Origin: Lysobacter solisilvae
GTDB taxonomy: Bacteria; Pseudomonadota; Gammaproteobacteria; Xanthomonadales; Xanthomonadaceae
Assembly: GCF_016613535.2 (NCBI RefSeq)
Contig: NZ_CP071518.1
Span: 3,286,001 to 3,350,000 of the forward strand
DNA: 64,000 nucleotides
Direction of reading: 5' to 3'
Shown in pieces: positions 35,055 through 43,559 of the stretch; position 1 is the first letter of the stretch; the number at the start of each line of letters is the position of its first letter. A program made the translations under genes and the position numbers. A model generated the notes under the pieces. It did no database searches and was not told the origin of the DNA. It saw only the letters and a list, made by a program, of their open reading frames with translations.

Positions 35055-36740
35055 ATGACCGAACAGCCCCCTTCGCCCGGCTTTCCCAGTACCCTTTCCC
35101 GCCTTCCGGCCCGCCCCGCAGACCCGTCCTTGAACACCCCCGCTTCCTCTACCCCTTCCACCGCGCCGGCATCCAATGCCGATGCAGCCGTCACCGGCGA
35201 TCGCCTGCAGGCCGCCCTGGCGCTGCTGGAAGCGATCATCGCCGACCGCGGCGTGCTCGATGCGCTGCCCGCGGACGAACGCACGCGCCTGCTGCAGGCG
35301 GTCGCGCTGGTCCATCATCCCGAGCCCCGGGCGCGGCGCCGCAAGTCCAAGGACGAGGCACGCGAACGCGCGCTGGAAAAAGCGCGCGCGACCGAGGCTC
35401 TGCTCGACCAGACCGGCATCCGCACCCTGCGCCGCAAGCCCGTGTTCTCCACGCCGAACTATTTCCCGCCGCAGGCGCCGGGCCTGCATGACCCGCACAA
35501 CCGCGCGTCCGATCCGGTTTCGCACAACGAGTCGCCGGAGCTGCTGCACTGCTACGTCTGCAAGCAGAAGTACACCCGCATCCATCATTTCTACGACCAG
35601 CTGTGCCCGAGCTGCGCGGAGCTGAATTTCTTCAAGCGCACCGAGACCACCGACCTGCGCGGACGCGTCGCGCTGCTCACCGGCGGACGGGTCAAGATCG
35701 GCTACCAGGCCGGCCTGAAACTGCTGCGCGCGGGCGCGACCCTGATCGTGACCACGCGCTTCCCGCGCGACTCGGCTGCCCGTTATGCGGCCGAGCCGGA
35801 TTTTGGCGACTGGGGCCACCGGCTGGAAGTGTTCGGCCTGGACCTGCGCCACACCCCCAGCGTGGAGGCCTTCTGCACGCAACTGCTGGCCACGCGCGAC
35901 AGGCTGGACTTCATCATCAACAACGCCTGCCAGACCGTGCGCCGCCCGCCGGCGTTCTACGCGCACATGATTGCCGGCGAGACCGCCGCGCTGCACGCCA
36001 TGCCGGCGCATGTGCGCCAGCTGATCGGCCAGTACGAAGGCCTGCGCAGTGCCGACCTGGTGGCCGATGCCAGTGCGACCGCCCTGGCCGGGCGCCATGA
36101 CGTCGCCGGCGTCGCCGGCCTCACCCGCGCCGCCGAACTCTCGCAGGTCCCGCTGCTGGCCGACGAACTGCTCGGCCAGACCCACCTGTTCCCCGAGGGC
36201 CGGCTCGACCAGGACCTGCAGCAGGTCGACCTGCGCGGCCGCAATTCATGGCGCCTGCAGATGGACGAGGTGCCCTCGGTGGAATTGCTGGAAACGCAGC
36301 TGGTCAACGCGGTCGCGCCGTTCATCATCAACGCGCGCCTGAAACCACTGATGCTGCGCACGCCGGAGGGTGAACAACCCACGCGCGACAAGCACATCGT
36401 CAATGTCTCGGCGGTCGAAGGCCAGTTCTACCGCAACTTCAAGACCACCAAGCACCCGCACACCAACATGGCCAAGGCCGCGCTCAACATGATGACGCGC
36501 ACCGCGGCCGCCGATTACCACGGCGACCGCATCCACATGAACAGTGTCGACACCGGCTGGGTGACCGACGAGGATCCGGCGGAGATCGCCGCGCGCAAGA
36601 TCATCGAGGAGCGCTTCCATCCGCCGCTGGACATCGTCGATGGCGCCGCCCGCATTGTCGACCCGATCATCCACGGCATGAACACCGGCGAGCACGTGTG
36701 GGGCCAGTTCCTGAAGGACTACGCGCCGACGGACTGGTGA
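35055..36740 (+). CDS. Zinc-binding SDR-family oxidoreductase lacking the catalytic tyrosine
   Basis: 561 residues. A proline/alanine-rich N-terminus (about 1-90) and a basic helix (PRARRRKSKDEARERALEKA) precede a zinc-ribbon-like C-x2-C-x14-C-x2-C (Cys166, 169, 184, 187: CYVCKQKY, LCPSCAEL). From about 203 a Rossmann SDR follows: LLTGGRVKIGYQ, FIINNACQT and the serine strand VNVSAVEG. The expected YxxxK is Thr470-N-M-A-Lys474, so the usual general acid tyrosine is absent. The family occurs in other bacteria and some eukaryotes; its reaction is unknown. ATG 35055 is the best start, though its Shine-Dalgarno is poor and a longer form cannot be excluded. Confidence 0.75.
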   Translation: MTEQPPSPGFPSTLSRLPARPADPSLNTPASSTPSTAPASNADAAVTGDRLQAALALLEAIIADRGVLDALPADERTRLLQAVALVHHPEPRARRRKSKDEARERALEKARATEALLDQTGIRTLRRKPVFSTPNYFPPQAPGLHDPHNRASDPVSHNESPELLHCYVCKQKYTRIHHFYDQLCPSCAELNFFKRTETTDLRGRVALLTGGRVKIGYQAGLKLLRAGATLIVTTRFPRDSAARYAAEPDFGDWGHRLEVFGLDLRHTPSVEAFCTQLLATRDRLDFIINNACQTVRRPPAFYAHMIAGETAALHAMPAHVRQLIGQYEGLRSADLVADASATALAGRHDVAGVAGLTRAAELSQVPLLADELLGQTHLFPEGRLDQDLQQVDLRGRNSWRLQMDEVPSVELLETQLVNAVAPFIINARLKPLMLRTPEGEQPTRDKHIVNVSAVEGQFYRNFKTTKHPHTNMAKAALNMMTRTAAADYHGDRIHMNSVDTGWVTDEDPAEIAARKIIEERFHPPLDIVDGAARIVDPIIHGMNTGEHVWGQFLKDYAPTDW

Positions 36741-36774
36741 TCGGCCCGATCCGGGCCCCGCTGGTCGAACAAAG

Positions 36775-36807
36775 AAAAACCCCGGCCGGAGCCGGGGTTT
36801 TCTTTTT
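36775..36807. terminator. Bidirectional terminator between SDR and S8 peptidase genes
   Basis: AAAACCCCGGC-CGGA-GCCGGGGTTTT, then CTTTTT on the plus strand; on the minus strand an A/T-rich flank gives TTTTTCTTT. It ends both convergent genes (plus stop 36740, minus stop 36832). Confidence 0.85.
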
Positions 36808-36831
36808 GCCTTGCCTAGCTGATGAAGCCGA

Positions 36832-38220
36832 TCAGTACGCCGCCGCCGCGGAGACCGCTGCCGCCGCGTCGATGATGCCGCTGCCGATGGGCTTGTCGTT
36901 GCTGCCCGGGAAGGCGCGCAGCGTGCTCTTCAGGATCGTCTCCACCTGCGCCGGGGTCAGCGGCGTGGTGCGCACGGCCTGCATCAGCGCCACCAGGCCC
37001 GCCACGTGCGGCGAGGCCATCGAGGTACCGGCCATGCACATGTAGTTCTCGGTGGTCGGGCCGCTGGTGCCCGCGTTGCCGGTGGACACGATCAGCGTGG
37101 TGCAGTCCGGGCTGTCGCCGCCCGGAGCGGCCACGTCGATCTTGGTGCCGTAGTTGGAGTAGCTGGCACGCGTGCCGGACTTGTTGGTCGCGGCCACCGT
37201 GACGGTGTTGGTGCAGCTGGCCGGGGTGAAGCCGGCGGCGTCGGCGTTGTCGTTGCCGGCGGCGACCACCACGGTGGTGCCACGGCCAACGGCGCCGTTG
37301 ATCGCGTTCTGGTAGGTGCTCGAACACGCACCCGCGCCACCCAGCGACATGTTGATCACCTCGGCCGGGTTGGCATTGGCCGGCGCGCCGGCCACCGTGC
37401 CGCCCGACGCCCAGGTGATGCCGTCGACGATGTCGGAGGTGTAACCGCCGCCACGGCCGAGCACGCGCACCGGAACGACCTTGGCGCCGTAGGCCACGCC
37501 GATCACGCCGGCGCCGTTGTTGCCCACCGCGGCGATCGTGCCGGCCACGTGCGTGCCGTGCCAGCTGGAGTTGTCGGCGCGGTAGTAGTCGCCCGGGTCG
37601 TGCGCATCGGCATCGCGGCCACCGCCGTCACCGGAGACGGTCTTGCTCGAGATGAAGTCGTAGCCCGGCAGGATGTTGGCGACCAGGTCGCTGTGGTTGG
37701 TGTAGCCGGTGTCGAGCACGGCCACGACCACACCGTTGCCGTTGGTGGTGTTCCAGGCCTGATCGGCCTTGATGCCCGGGGTACCGCTCTGCAGGCCCCA
37801 CAGGTAGGTGCCGTAGTGGGTGTCGTTCGGGGTCATCAGCGGCTTCATCAGCCGGTCGACCTCGACGTACTCGACGTTCGGGTCCGCGGCGATCTGGCGC
37901 ATCAGGCTTTCGGCCTCGACGCGGTCCATCCCGCGGCTGGCCTGGATGACTTCGCCGCCGACCGACAGCGTCCGCAGGCGATTGAGGGAAACGGCCTCGG
38001 CACGGTCGCGGCCGGCGCTGGTGAGGTTCTTCTGCTGCGCCGCGGACGGCGTGCCGGCGCGATATTTGACGATGAAACGATCAAAGCTGGTCTGATCCGC
38101 GGACCGCAGGCCTGCGGTATCCACGCGGCCGGCAGCGGCGGCAGAACCGGCGAATCCGACCAGGGCGACCGCAATGGCCGTGACGAACGCGCGCTGCTGG
38201 AACTTGTGCGACTTCGACAT
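36832..38220 (-). CDS. Secreted S8 subtilisin-like serine peptidase
   Basis: 462 residues. The signal peptide (MSKSHKFQQRAFVTAIAVAL, then VGFAGSAAAA-G) is followed by an I9-type propeptide (FIVKYRAG, ASRGMDRVEAESLMRQIAAD, YVEVDRLMKP) and a subtilase domain with Asp170 (VAVLDTGY), His221 (WHGTHVAGT) and Ser400 (GTSMASPHVAG). The oxyanion asparagine lies in AAGNDNADAAG. There is no C-terminal extra domain. It is a typical xanthomonad extracellular protease. ATG at 38220; the 24 upstream codons are ignored because the signal peptide starts at MSKS. Confidence 0.93.
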   Translation of the reverse strand: MSKSHKFQQRAFVTAIAVALVGFAGSAAAAGRVDTAGLRSADQTSFDRFIVKYRAGTPSAAQQKNLTSAGRDRAEAVSLNRLRTLSVGGEVIQASRGMDRVEAESLMRQIAADPNVEYVEVDRLMKPLMTPNDTHYGTYLWGLQSGTPGIKADQAWNTTNGNGVVVAVLDTGYTNHSDLVANILPGYDFISSKTVSGDGGGRDADAHDPGDYYRADNSSWHGTHVAGTIAAVGNNGAGVIGVAYGAKVVPVRVLGRGGGYTSDIVDGITWASGGTVAGAPANANPAEVINMSLGGAGACSSTYQNAINGAVGRGTTVVVAAGNDNADAAGFTPASCTNTVTVAATNKSGTRASYSNYGTKIDVAAPGGDSPDCTTLIVSTGNAGTSGPTTENYMCMAGTSMASPHVAGLVALMQAVRTTPLTPAQVETILKSTLRAFPGSNDKPIGSGIIDAAAAVSAAAAY

Positions 38221-38359
38221 CAGGTGTTTCCCTCGGAAAAAGTAAGGTTGGCTTGCATGGCATTTGGCTCCAAGCCTTTCCCCGGTGCGCAATCCGGCGG
38301 CCCATCCGAGCGCGCGCTCCTAGTAACCGGGTGATGTCCGGCAGAACGCCGGTTTTTCG

Positions 38360-38388
38360 AACCTAGCGGGAAACACAAACGTCAACAA
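38360..38388 (-). promoter_or_regulatory. Candidate promoter of the S8 peptidase
   Basis: On the minus strand TTGTTG (38388-38383), 17 bases, TAGGTT (38365-38360). The leader would be about 130 bases. A weak match found by eye. Confidence 0.3.
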
Positions 38389-38660
38389 TGAGGGTCACTA
38401 CTCATGCCGGGCGGCGCTGCGGGCAGAAACACCGGCAATCTGCCGCAGACAGGCAGTGGACGGCACAATCCGGCAGACCAGCGGTCGGTAAATCGTTCAT
38501 TGCGAACGTCGGGACCACCAGCGCGATACTCGCAAGTGCGAAAGCCGTCACACGTACTGCTGCGTAGCGACATGGCCAGCGCCCGCGTTCATGTCGATCC
38601 ATTCTCCCTTCGTGCGTCGCACAGACAGGCAAACACGTCGATCAACCCAGGAGTCCGGAC

Positions 38661-39275
38661 ATGAGAACGCTCACCATCGCCGCCATGATCAGTCTCGATG
38701 GCGTCATGCAGGCCCCCGGCGGCCCCGGGGAAGACACCAGCGGCGGCTTCGCCTTCGGTGGCTGGGTCGTGCCCTACGCCAGCGAAGACGACGAGATCAT
38801 GGGCGGCGCGCTCGAGCGCCCGTTCGACCTGGTGCTCGGCCGCCGCACCTACGACATCTTCGCCGCCTACTGGCCGCACGTTCCCAAGGGCGCGCCGCAC
38901 CAGCACATCGCCGACGCGTTCAACGGCGCCACCAAGCACGTGGCCACCCACCACCCCGAAACCCTGGAGTGGCGGAACAGCCGCGCGCTCGGCCCGGACA
39001 TCGCCGCCGCCATGCGCGAGCTCAAGCGCACCGACGGCCCCGACCTGCTGACCCAGGGCAGCAGCGAGCTCCTGCACCAGCTGCTGGCCACGGACCTGGT
39101 CGACGAACTGCGCCTGCTGGTCTATCCCGTCCTGCTCGGCCGCGGCAAGCGCCTGTTCGACGACGGGGCACAGGCATCGGCTTTCCGGCTGGCGGAGTCG
39201 AAGACTTCGTCGAAGGGCGTGCTGGTGACCCGGTATGTGCGCGACGGGGACGTGCGGACGGGGTCGTTCGGGTAA
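38661..39275 (+). CDS. Dihydrofolate reductase family protein (RibD C-terminal fold), second copy
   Basis: 204 residues: RTLTIAAMISLDGVMQAPGG, FDLVLGRRTYDIFAAYWP, PDLLTQGSSELLHQLL and LVYPVLLGRGKRLFDD match the RibD_C family. NADPH is the expected cofactor, the natural substrate unknown. AGGAG lies about eight bases before the ATG. It is only distantly similar to the protein at 28829, so independent acquisition is as likely as duplication. The 365 bases upstream hold the S8 promoter and nothing else seen. Confidence 0.88.
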   Translation: MRTLTIAAMISLDGVMQAPGGPGEDTSGGFAFGGWVVPYASEDDEIMGGALERPFDLVLGRRTYDIFAAYWPHVPKGAPHQHIADAFNGATKHVATHHPETLEWRNSRALGPDIAAAMRELKRTDGPDLLTQGSSELLHQLLATDLVDELRLLVYPVLLGRGKRLFDDGAQASAFRLAESKTSSKGVLVTRYVRDGDVRTGSFG

Positions 39276-39450
39276 GGGGCTGCCAGGGATGATGCCTGCC
39301 GCCTTTCGTGCCTGCCTTCCGACTCAAACCTGGGCAACACCCTCGAGTTCCCGGATTGAGCAAACCTGCGTTGCTTCACCACCGGCTGCAGGTCACAAGG
39401 ACTCGACGACCCTGCATCTACCGTCGGCTTCCCCCTCCAGGAAACATCGG

Positions 39451-40494
39451 ATGCGCCACTGCCCCTCAGCAATGCCCGCGCAACGCGGCCGCCTTCGCGG
39501 CACCTCACAAGCCCTCTCATTTCCATTGCTCTGTGCATTGATGCTGTTGGGCCTGGCCACCGGTTGCCAACGCAACGCGCCGACTTCGGCAAACAACGCA
39601 TCTGACGCCACCCCCGAATCACAGCCCCAGGTTCCGGCGCCCGATGCGCAGACTGCATCCCCGTCGACAACGGGACCCGTCACGCCTGACAGCACTCCCA
39701 CGCCGCCCACCTCCCGACCCACCGGACGCTTCGCCGAAGAGCTGCGCAACGCCGTCTACCCGATCGACACCACGCCCACCGGCAAGGCGCCGCTCAAGGA
39801 CGGTCTGTACGAATCGTCCGTCGCCGGTTCCAGCAGCAGGAACACCGTGCGACTGGGACCGGTCCCGGTATTCGGCGACCTGGATGGCGACAACGTCGAG
39901 GATGCCGCGGTGACCCTGCTCGCCACGCCGGGCGGCAGCGGCAGCTTCAGCTACCTGTCGGCCGTCCTCAATGACGATGGCGCCGCCCGCCCGACGGCTG
40001 CGGTGCTCATCGGCGACCGCATCACCGTGCAGTCGATGCACATCGTCGACGGCAGGATCGAGGTGACATGGCTGGACCGCAAGCCGGGCGAGCCGATGAG
40101 CACGGCGCCCGCCACGCGGGTCAGCAAGACCTTCGTCGTGCGGGGCGGAAAGCTGGTGGAAGCCGACGATGCCGGCACGGGCGCGACCGCAGGCCTGGAG
40201 CCGTTGCGTGGCCACTACACCTGGGGCGCGGAAGTCGAGACGTTCCGCCCCTGTGGCTCCACACAGTCCTTCTGGGTCATCGGCGACAAGGTGCTGCTGC
40301 AGCCCCTGCGGGACAGATCGGCGGCGCTGGCCAAGACCAGGGGCAAACCTTACCAGCCGGTCTACATCGAGGCCTCCGGCGCATCGGAAGGCAAAGCCAC
40401 CGATGGCTTCGCGGCGGACTACGACGGCGTCTACCGCCTCGCAGCGGTGCAGGCAGCGAAGGATGTCAGCCCGGCGGACTGCAAGGCGCGCTGA
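39451..40494 (+). CDS. Probable outer-membrane lipoprotein, NlpE/COG3650-like C-terminus
   Basis: About 347 residues. The N-terminus has a hydrophobic segment ending LLGLATG-C (lipobox-like, Cys at about 39), followed by a Ser/Thr/Pro/Gln-rich linker. The middle part (VFGDLDGDNVEDAAVTLLAT) is a domain reading like calcium-loop or secreted lipoprotein families. The C-terminal part, LRGHYTWGAEVETFRPCGST followed by QSFWVIGDK, is typical of NlpE/COG3650-like proteins, which sense or respond to envelope stress. Starts at 39451 or 39472 are possible; GGAAA precedes the first. Function inferred only. Confidence 0.7.
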   Translation: MRHCPSAMPAQRGRLRGTSQALSFPLLCALMLLGLATGCQRNAPTSANNASDATPESQPQVPAPDAQTASPSTTGPVTPDSTPTPPTSRPTGRFAEELRNAVYPIDTTPTGKAPLKDGLYESSVAGSSSRNTVRLGPVPVFGDLDGDNVEDAAVTLLATPGGSGSFSYLSAVLNDDGAARPTAAVLIGDRITVQSMHIVDGRIEVTWLDRKPGEPMSTAPATRVSKTFVVRGGKLVEADDAGTGATAGLEPLRGHYTWGAEVETFRPCGSTQSFWVIGDKVLLQPLRDRSAALAKTRGKPYQPVYIEASGASEGKATDGFAADYDGVYRLAAVQAAKDVSPADCKAR

Positions 40495-40520
40495 GCCGCG
40501 CCTGCCTGCCTCCCCCTGGA

Positions 40521-41351
40521 TCAGGGGGGAGCGCCCGCTCCGGCCAGTGACGCGAAAACCGCTTCGATCTTCTGGGCGTCCCTGGACTTGTCGTGCACCC
40601 ACGCACCACGCTTCACGAAGATCCGTCCGTGGTTGTGGATGAGCTCCCGGCACCCGCACATGGAGGACGCTTTCGCCGGATAGGTGCACACCGCCATGAT
40701 CCGCGAGTTCTGGATGGCGAGGTTCACCTTCGTCTCGTAGTCCATGAACCTGGCCATGCTCTCGGGGTCCTTGACCCAGCTGACACTCCCGGAAGCCCGA
40801 AGCCCCTCGAAACCCATGTCCCTGGCGCTCGCGCCCATCGACGCGAACTGGTAGCTCAGCTGCTCGGGCGCGCGCACCGTCCCGTTCGGGTCGGTGTAGA
40901 ACTCCGAGTAATGCCGGATCTGCATCTGCCCCGTGGCCATGTAGCGATCCAGGTCAGGCACGCTCGCCGCGAGTGCCGTCCTGGCTTCCTTGACGCTCAG
41001 GTCCCCCACCAGCCAGGCGCAGGCCTCGTTTCTCTCCAGGCCCTGCTTGAAATACGGCACGAGCATGTCGAGCTGATCTTCGCTGGTCTCGTAGAACTGG
41101 CAGACATGCGCGCCCCACGGCAGGTCCAGCAGGGCTCGTTCGGATGGCACGGGCAGCGTGACCACGCCCTTGCCGAGCAGATACAACAGCAGTTCCGCCC
41201 TCATGTCGGCGGAGAGGTTCTGCAGAAGCGCGGCGTCCAGATCCGGCATCCTGGCCGCCAGCGCGTCCACGGAGTGCTCCGATTCGGGAATGCCAGCGAC
41301 AGCCAGCTTCTGGCGGAGCGACTCGTTGGGGTATTCAGGTGCGTTCATCAT
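40521..41351 (-). CDS. MEDS-domain (DcmR-like) sensory protein
   Basis: 276 residues. After an N-terminal helical region (SLRQKLAVAGIPESEHSVDA) the MEDS domain follows: LPWGAHVCQFYETSEDQLDM, LVPYFKQGLERNEACAWLVG, MQIRHYSEFYTDPNGTVRAP and a C-terminal IMAVCTYPAKASSM. MEDS (methanogen/methylotroph DcmR sensory) domains bind small ligands or associate with histidine kinases and KaiC-like proteins. No output domain or kinase lies nearby. ATGs at 41351 and 41348; no strong Shine-Dalgarno. The convergent lipoprotein ends 27 bases away. Confidence 0.85.
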   Translation of the reverse strand: MMNAPEYPNESLRQKLAVAGIPESEHSVDALAARMPDLDAALLQNLSADMRAELLLYLLGKGVVTLPVPSERALLDLPWGAHVCQFYETSEDQLDMLVPYFKQGLERNEACAWLVGDLSVKEARTALAASVPDLDRYMATGQMQIRHYSEFYTDPNGTVRAPEQLSYQFASMGASARDMGFEGLRASGSVSWVKDPESMARFMDYETKVNLAIQNSRIMAVCTYPAKASSMCGCRELIHNHGRIFVKRGAWVHDKSRDAQKIEAVFASLAGAGAPP

Positions 41352-41580
41352 TGGATTCTAGAAGGGCTCGGCAGGTCTGGACTGGGCGCTGGTCACGCCG
41401 GCGGGTTTCGCGGAAGCCGGACGCCGGGCGGACAGATGGTGCAAAGGCGCTGTGGCCATGCCCTCCATCCCTTTAGCAGGTACCCAGCCGCCTCATCGTG
41501 AAACAGCGCACCCGGGCCACTGCTTCGCGCAGGCTGGGCTCGTGGAGCCAGCCCAGCCTGCGTCCGGGGCCCGCTTTCGA

Positions 41581-42330
41581 TCAATCCATGTACCGCTCAT
41601 GCAACTGCACCGGCTCCACCGGCTTCTGCCGCCGGCGGATGGCCAGGTTGATCAGCTCCACGAATACCGAGAACGCCATCGCGGCGTAGATGTAGCCCTT
41701 CGGGATGTGCAGGCCGAAGCCGTCGGCGATCAGCACCAGGCCGATCATCAGCAGGAAGCTCAGCGCCAGCACCTTCACCGTCGGGTGCCGCTCGACGAAA
41801 TTGCCGATCGGACGCGCGAAGGCGAGCATGAAGACGATCGAGATCAGGATCGCCGTCACCATCACCCAGCGCTCGTCCACCATGCCCACCGCGGTGATGA
41901 TCGAGTCGAGCGAGAACACGATGTCGAGCAGCATGATCTGGACGATCACGCTGGCGAAAGTCGCCGTCGCCACGCCCGCCGTCACCTGCTCGCTGGCGCC
42001 TTCCAGCTTCTGGTGGATCTCATGGGTCGCCTTGGCGATCAGGAACAGGCCGCCGCCGATGAGGATCAGGTCGCGCCAGGAAAAGGCCTGTCCGAAGGCG
42101 GAGAACAACGGCGCGGTCAGGCCGACGATCCAGGCGATGGCCATCAGCAAGGCGAGCCGGGTGACCGCCGCCAGCAGGATGCCCAGCTTGCGTGCGCGCC
42201 CGCGCTGCTCGGGCGGCAGCTTGCCCGCCAGGATGGAGATGAAAATGATGTTGTCGATGCCGAGCACGAGCTCGAGCGCGGTGAGGGTCGCCAGCGCGAT
42301 CCAGGTTTCGGGGTTCAACAGGACTTCCAT
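41581..42330 (-). CDS. TerC family integral membrane protein
   Basis: 249 residues with seven or eight hydrophobic helices and both conserved acidic motifs of TerC proteins: ELVLGIDNIIFI (residues about 18-29) and DIVFSLDSIITAVGM (about 130-144). TerC/Alx/MeeF-type proteins export manganese or aid metallation of exported proteins. This fits the upstream leader, which matches a manganese-sensing riboswitch. ATG 42330; the 24 codons further upstream belong to the leader. An imperfect hairpin (AGGAACC..GGTTCCT type) lies just before the start. Confidence 0.92.
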   Translation of the reverse strand: MEVLLNPETWIALATLTALELVLGIDNIIFISILAGKLPPEQRGRARKLGILLAAVTRLALLMAIAWIVGLTAPLFSAFGQAFSWRDLILIGGGLFLIAKATHEIHQKLEGASEQVTAGVATATFASVIVQIMLLDIVFSLDSIITAVGMVDERWVMVTAILISIVFMLAFARPIGNFVERHPTVKVLALSFLLMIGLVLIADGFGLHIPKGYIYAAMAFSVFVELINLAIRRRQKPVEPVQLHERYMD

Positions 42331-42400
42331 GGTGTGCGCTCTCGTAGAAGGAACCAGGCGGGATGACCGCGGCCAGGTTCCTGCATCGACAGACGCACGC

Positions 42401-42513
42401 ACCTTCGCCGCGAAACGGCGAAGGTCTTGCTCACAGGCCGGATGTGGCCTGCTGCTGCACCGGAGCAGATGCTCGTAATGACGGCGACAGCACGTGGGAG
42501 CTACTCCCCTTCG
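42401..42513 (-). promoter_or_regulatory. yybP-ykoY (Mn2+) riboswitch upstream of TerC
   Basis: On the minus strand the aptamer begins CGAAGGGGAGTAGC (from 42513), matching the conserved 5' GGGGAGTAGC, continues CGTCATTACG, CTCCGGT and ends GAGCAAGACCTTCG (to 42419), the family's conserved 3' element AGCAAGACC. P1 pairs CGAAGG (42513-42508) with CCTTCG (42424-42419). The same 3' strand lies in a perfect ten-pair hairpin ACCTTCGCCG-TTTCG-CGGCGAAGGT (42425-42401), so aptamer and hairpin exclude each other: manganese binding should free downstream expression. No T-run follows the hairpin, so control may be Rho- or translation-based. Confidence 0.85.
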
Positions 42514-42630
42514 AGGGGAAGACTAGCAGATCGGCAGGTGCCCGGACCTTGCACAGGGCCACCGCTTGACCGCTTCCCGCCACCCATCCCATCCTCCGGG
42601 GCACTGCTTCGAGCCCGAAGGCCCCAAGAC
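42514..42630. other. Leader and spacer between TerC riboswitch and beta-helix gene A1
   Basis: About 115 bases that must hold the divergent promoters for the riboswitch transcript and for the beta-helix gene. The end (42597-42630) is the conserved A-type leader with hairpin CTTCG-AGCC-CGAAG. No other signal was seen. Confidence 0.4.
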
Positions 42631-43476
42631 ATGATCAACCCGCTGCGTTCGCTCCTGATCGGCGCCCTGCTGCTTGCACCGCTGGCCGCCCGCGCCGAGA
42701 CCCATGCGACCTGCGCCGGGTTCATCGACTCGGTGCCCACCGTCATCAACACCCAGGGCACCTGGTGCCTGCGCCATGACGTCAGCACCAACATCAGCGT
42801 CGGCAGCGCCATCGAGATCGGTACCAACAACGTCACCATCGATTGCAACGACTTCAAGATCGGCGGACTGGCAGCGGGCATCGAATCGACAACGGTCGGC
42901 ATCAAGGCGATCTCCAGGCAGAACATCACCGTACGCAACTGCAGCGTGCGCGGATTTTTCATCGGCGTGCAACTCACGTCCGGCGCCGGTCACCTGGTCG
43001 AAGACAACCGGGTCGACAACAGCCTGCGCTACGGCCTCTATGTCGCAGCCGAAAACTCGGTCACCCGGCGCAATCGAGTGTTCGACACCGGCGGCACGCC
43101 TGGCATCAGCTCCACGGCCGGCATCGTGGCCAGGGCGGACATCATCGACAACGTCGTCTCCGGCGTCTTCTGCGATCACCCGAACGCCTGGCCCACCGGC
43201 ATCTCGCTGGAGAACGGCGACGCCGGCATCATCCAGGGCAATCGCGTCAGCGGCCTGGTCCCATCCGGCTCCGGTCTCGCGATCGGCATCACCGCCTACG
43301 CCAGCTATCCCCGCGTGCAGGGCAACCACGTTACGGCCCAGACCCCGACAGCAGGCATCGGTATCTGGACACCCGGTTCGACGAGCTTCTGTCTGGAAAA
43401 CACCGTTGCCAACTTCCAGACGGCGCGCCAGAACTGCGGGCAGAGTGTGGGGAATCTGGACTTTCCGACGCCGTGA
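42631..43476 (+). CDS. Exported parallel beta-helix protein, subfamily A copy 1
   Basis: 281 residues. Signal peptide MINPLRSLLIGALLLAPLAA, cut after RA. The mature protein has the family header CAGFIDSVPTVINTQGTWCL, then right-handed beta-helix rungs (NNVTIDCNDFKIGGLAAGIE, NITVRNCSVRGFFIG, HLVEDNRVDN, NSVTRRNRVFDTGG), ending CLENTVANFQTARQNCG. Four cysteines are conserved among the copies. Related to pectate-lyase-like NosD/PbH1 proteins but with no visible catalytic signature; binding or lyase activity on polysaccharide is possible. Two 281-residue copies lie at 59230 and 60269, and two longer relatives at 51925 and 55365. Confidence 0.85.
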   Translation: MINPLRSLLIGALLLAPLAARAETHATCAGFIDSVPTVINTQGTWCLRHDVSTNISVGSAIEIGTNNVTIDCNDFKIGGLAAGIESTTVGIKAISRQNITVRNCSVRGFFIGVQLTSGAGHLVEDNRVDNSLRYGLYVAAENSVTRRNRVFDTGGTPGISSTAGIVARADIIDNVVSGVFCDHPNAWPTGISLENGDAGIIQGNRVSGLVPSGSGLAIGITAYASYPRVQGNHVTAQTPTAGIGIWTPGSTSFCLENTVANFQTARQNCGQSVGNLDFPTP

Positions 43477-43559
43477 TCGACGGCGATGCAGGCGGCGGGC
43501 ATCAGCGTCGCTGGCTGACCCTGCAATCTAGATGCAGCACCTGCAGTGACCCCGCTTCC

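Noticed and set aside
37006..38334. A 442-codon plus-strand frame over the S8 peptidase.
   Set aside because: Shadow frame; the subtilase triad is on the minus strand.
43477..43559. attC site between beta-helix A1 and the HEPN-like gene.
   Set aside because: Only a small TGCA-type palindrome is present; neither core nor arms match the other sites.
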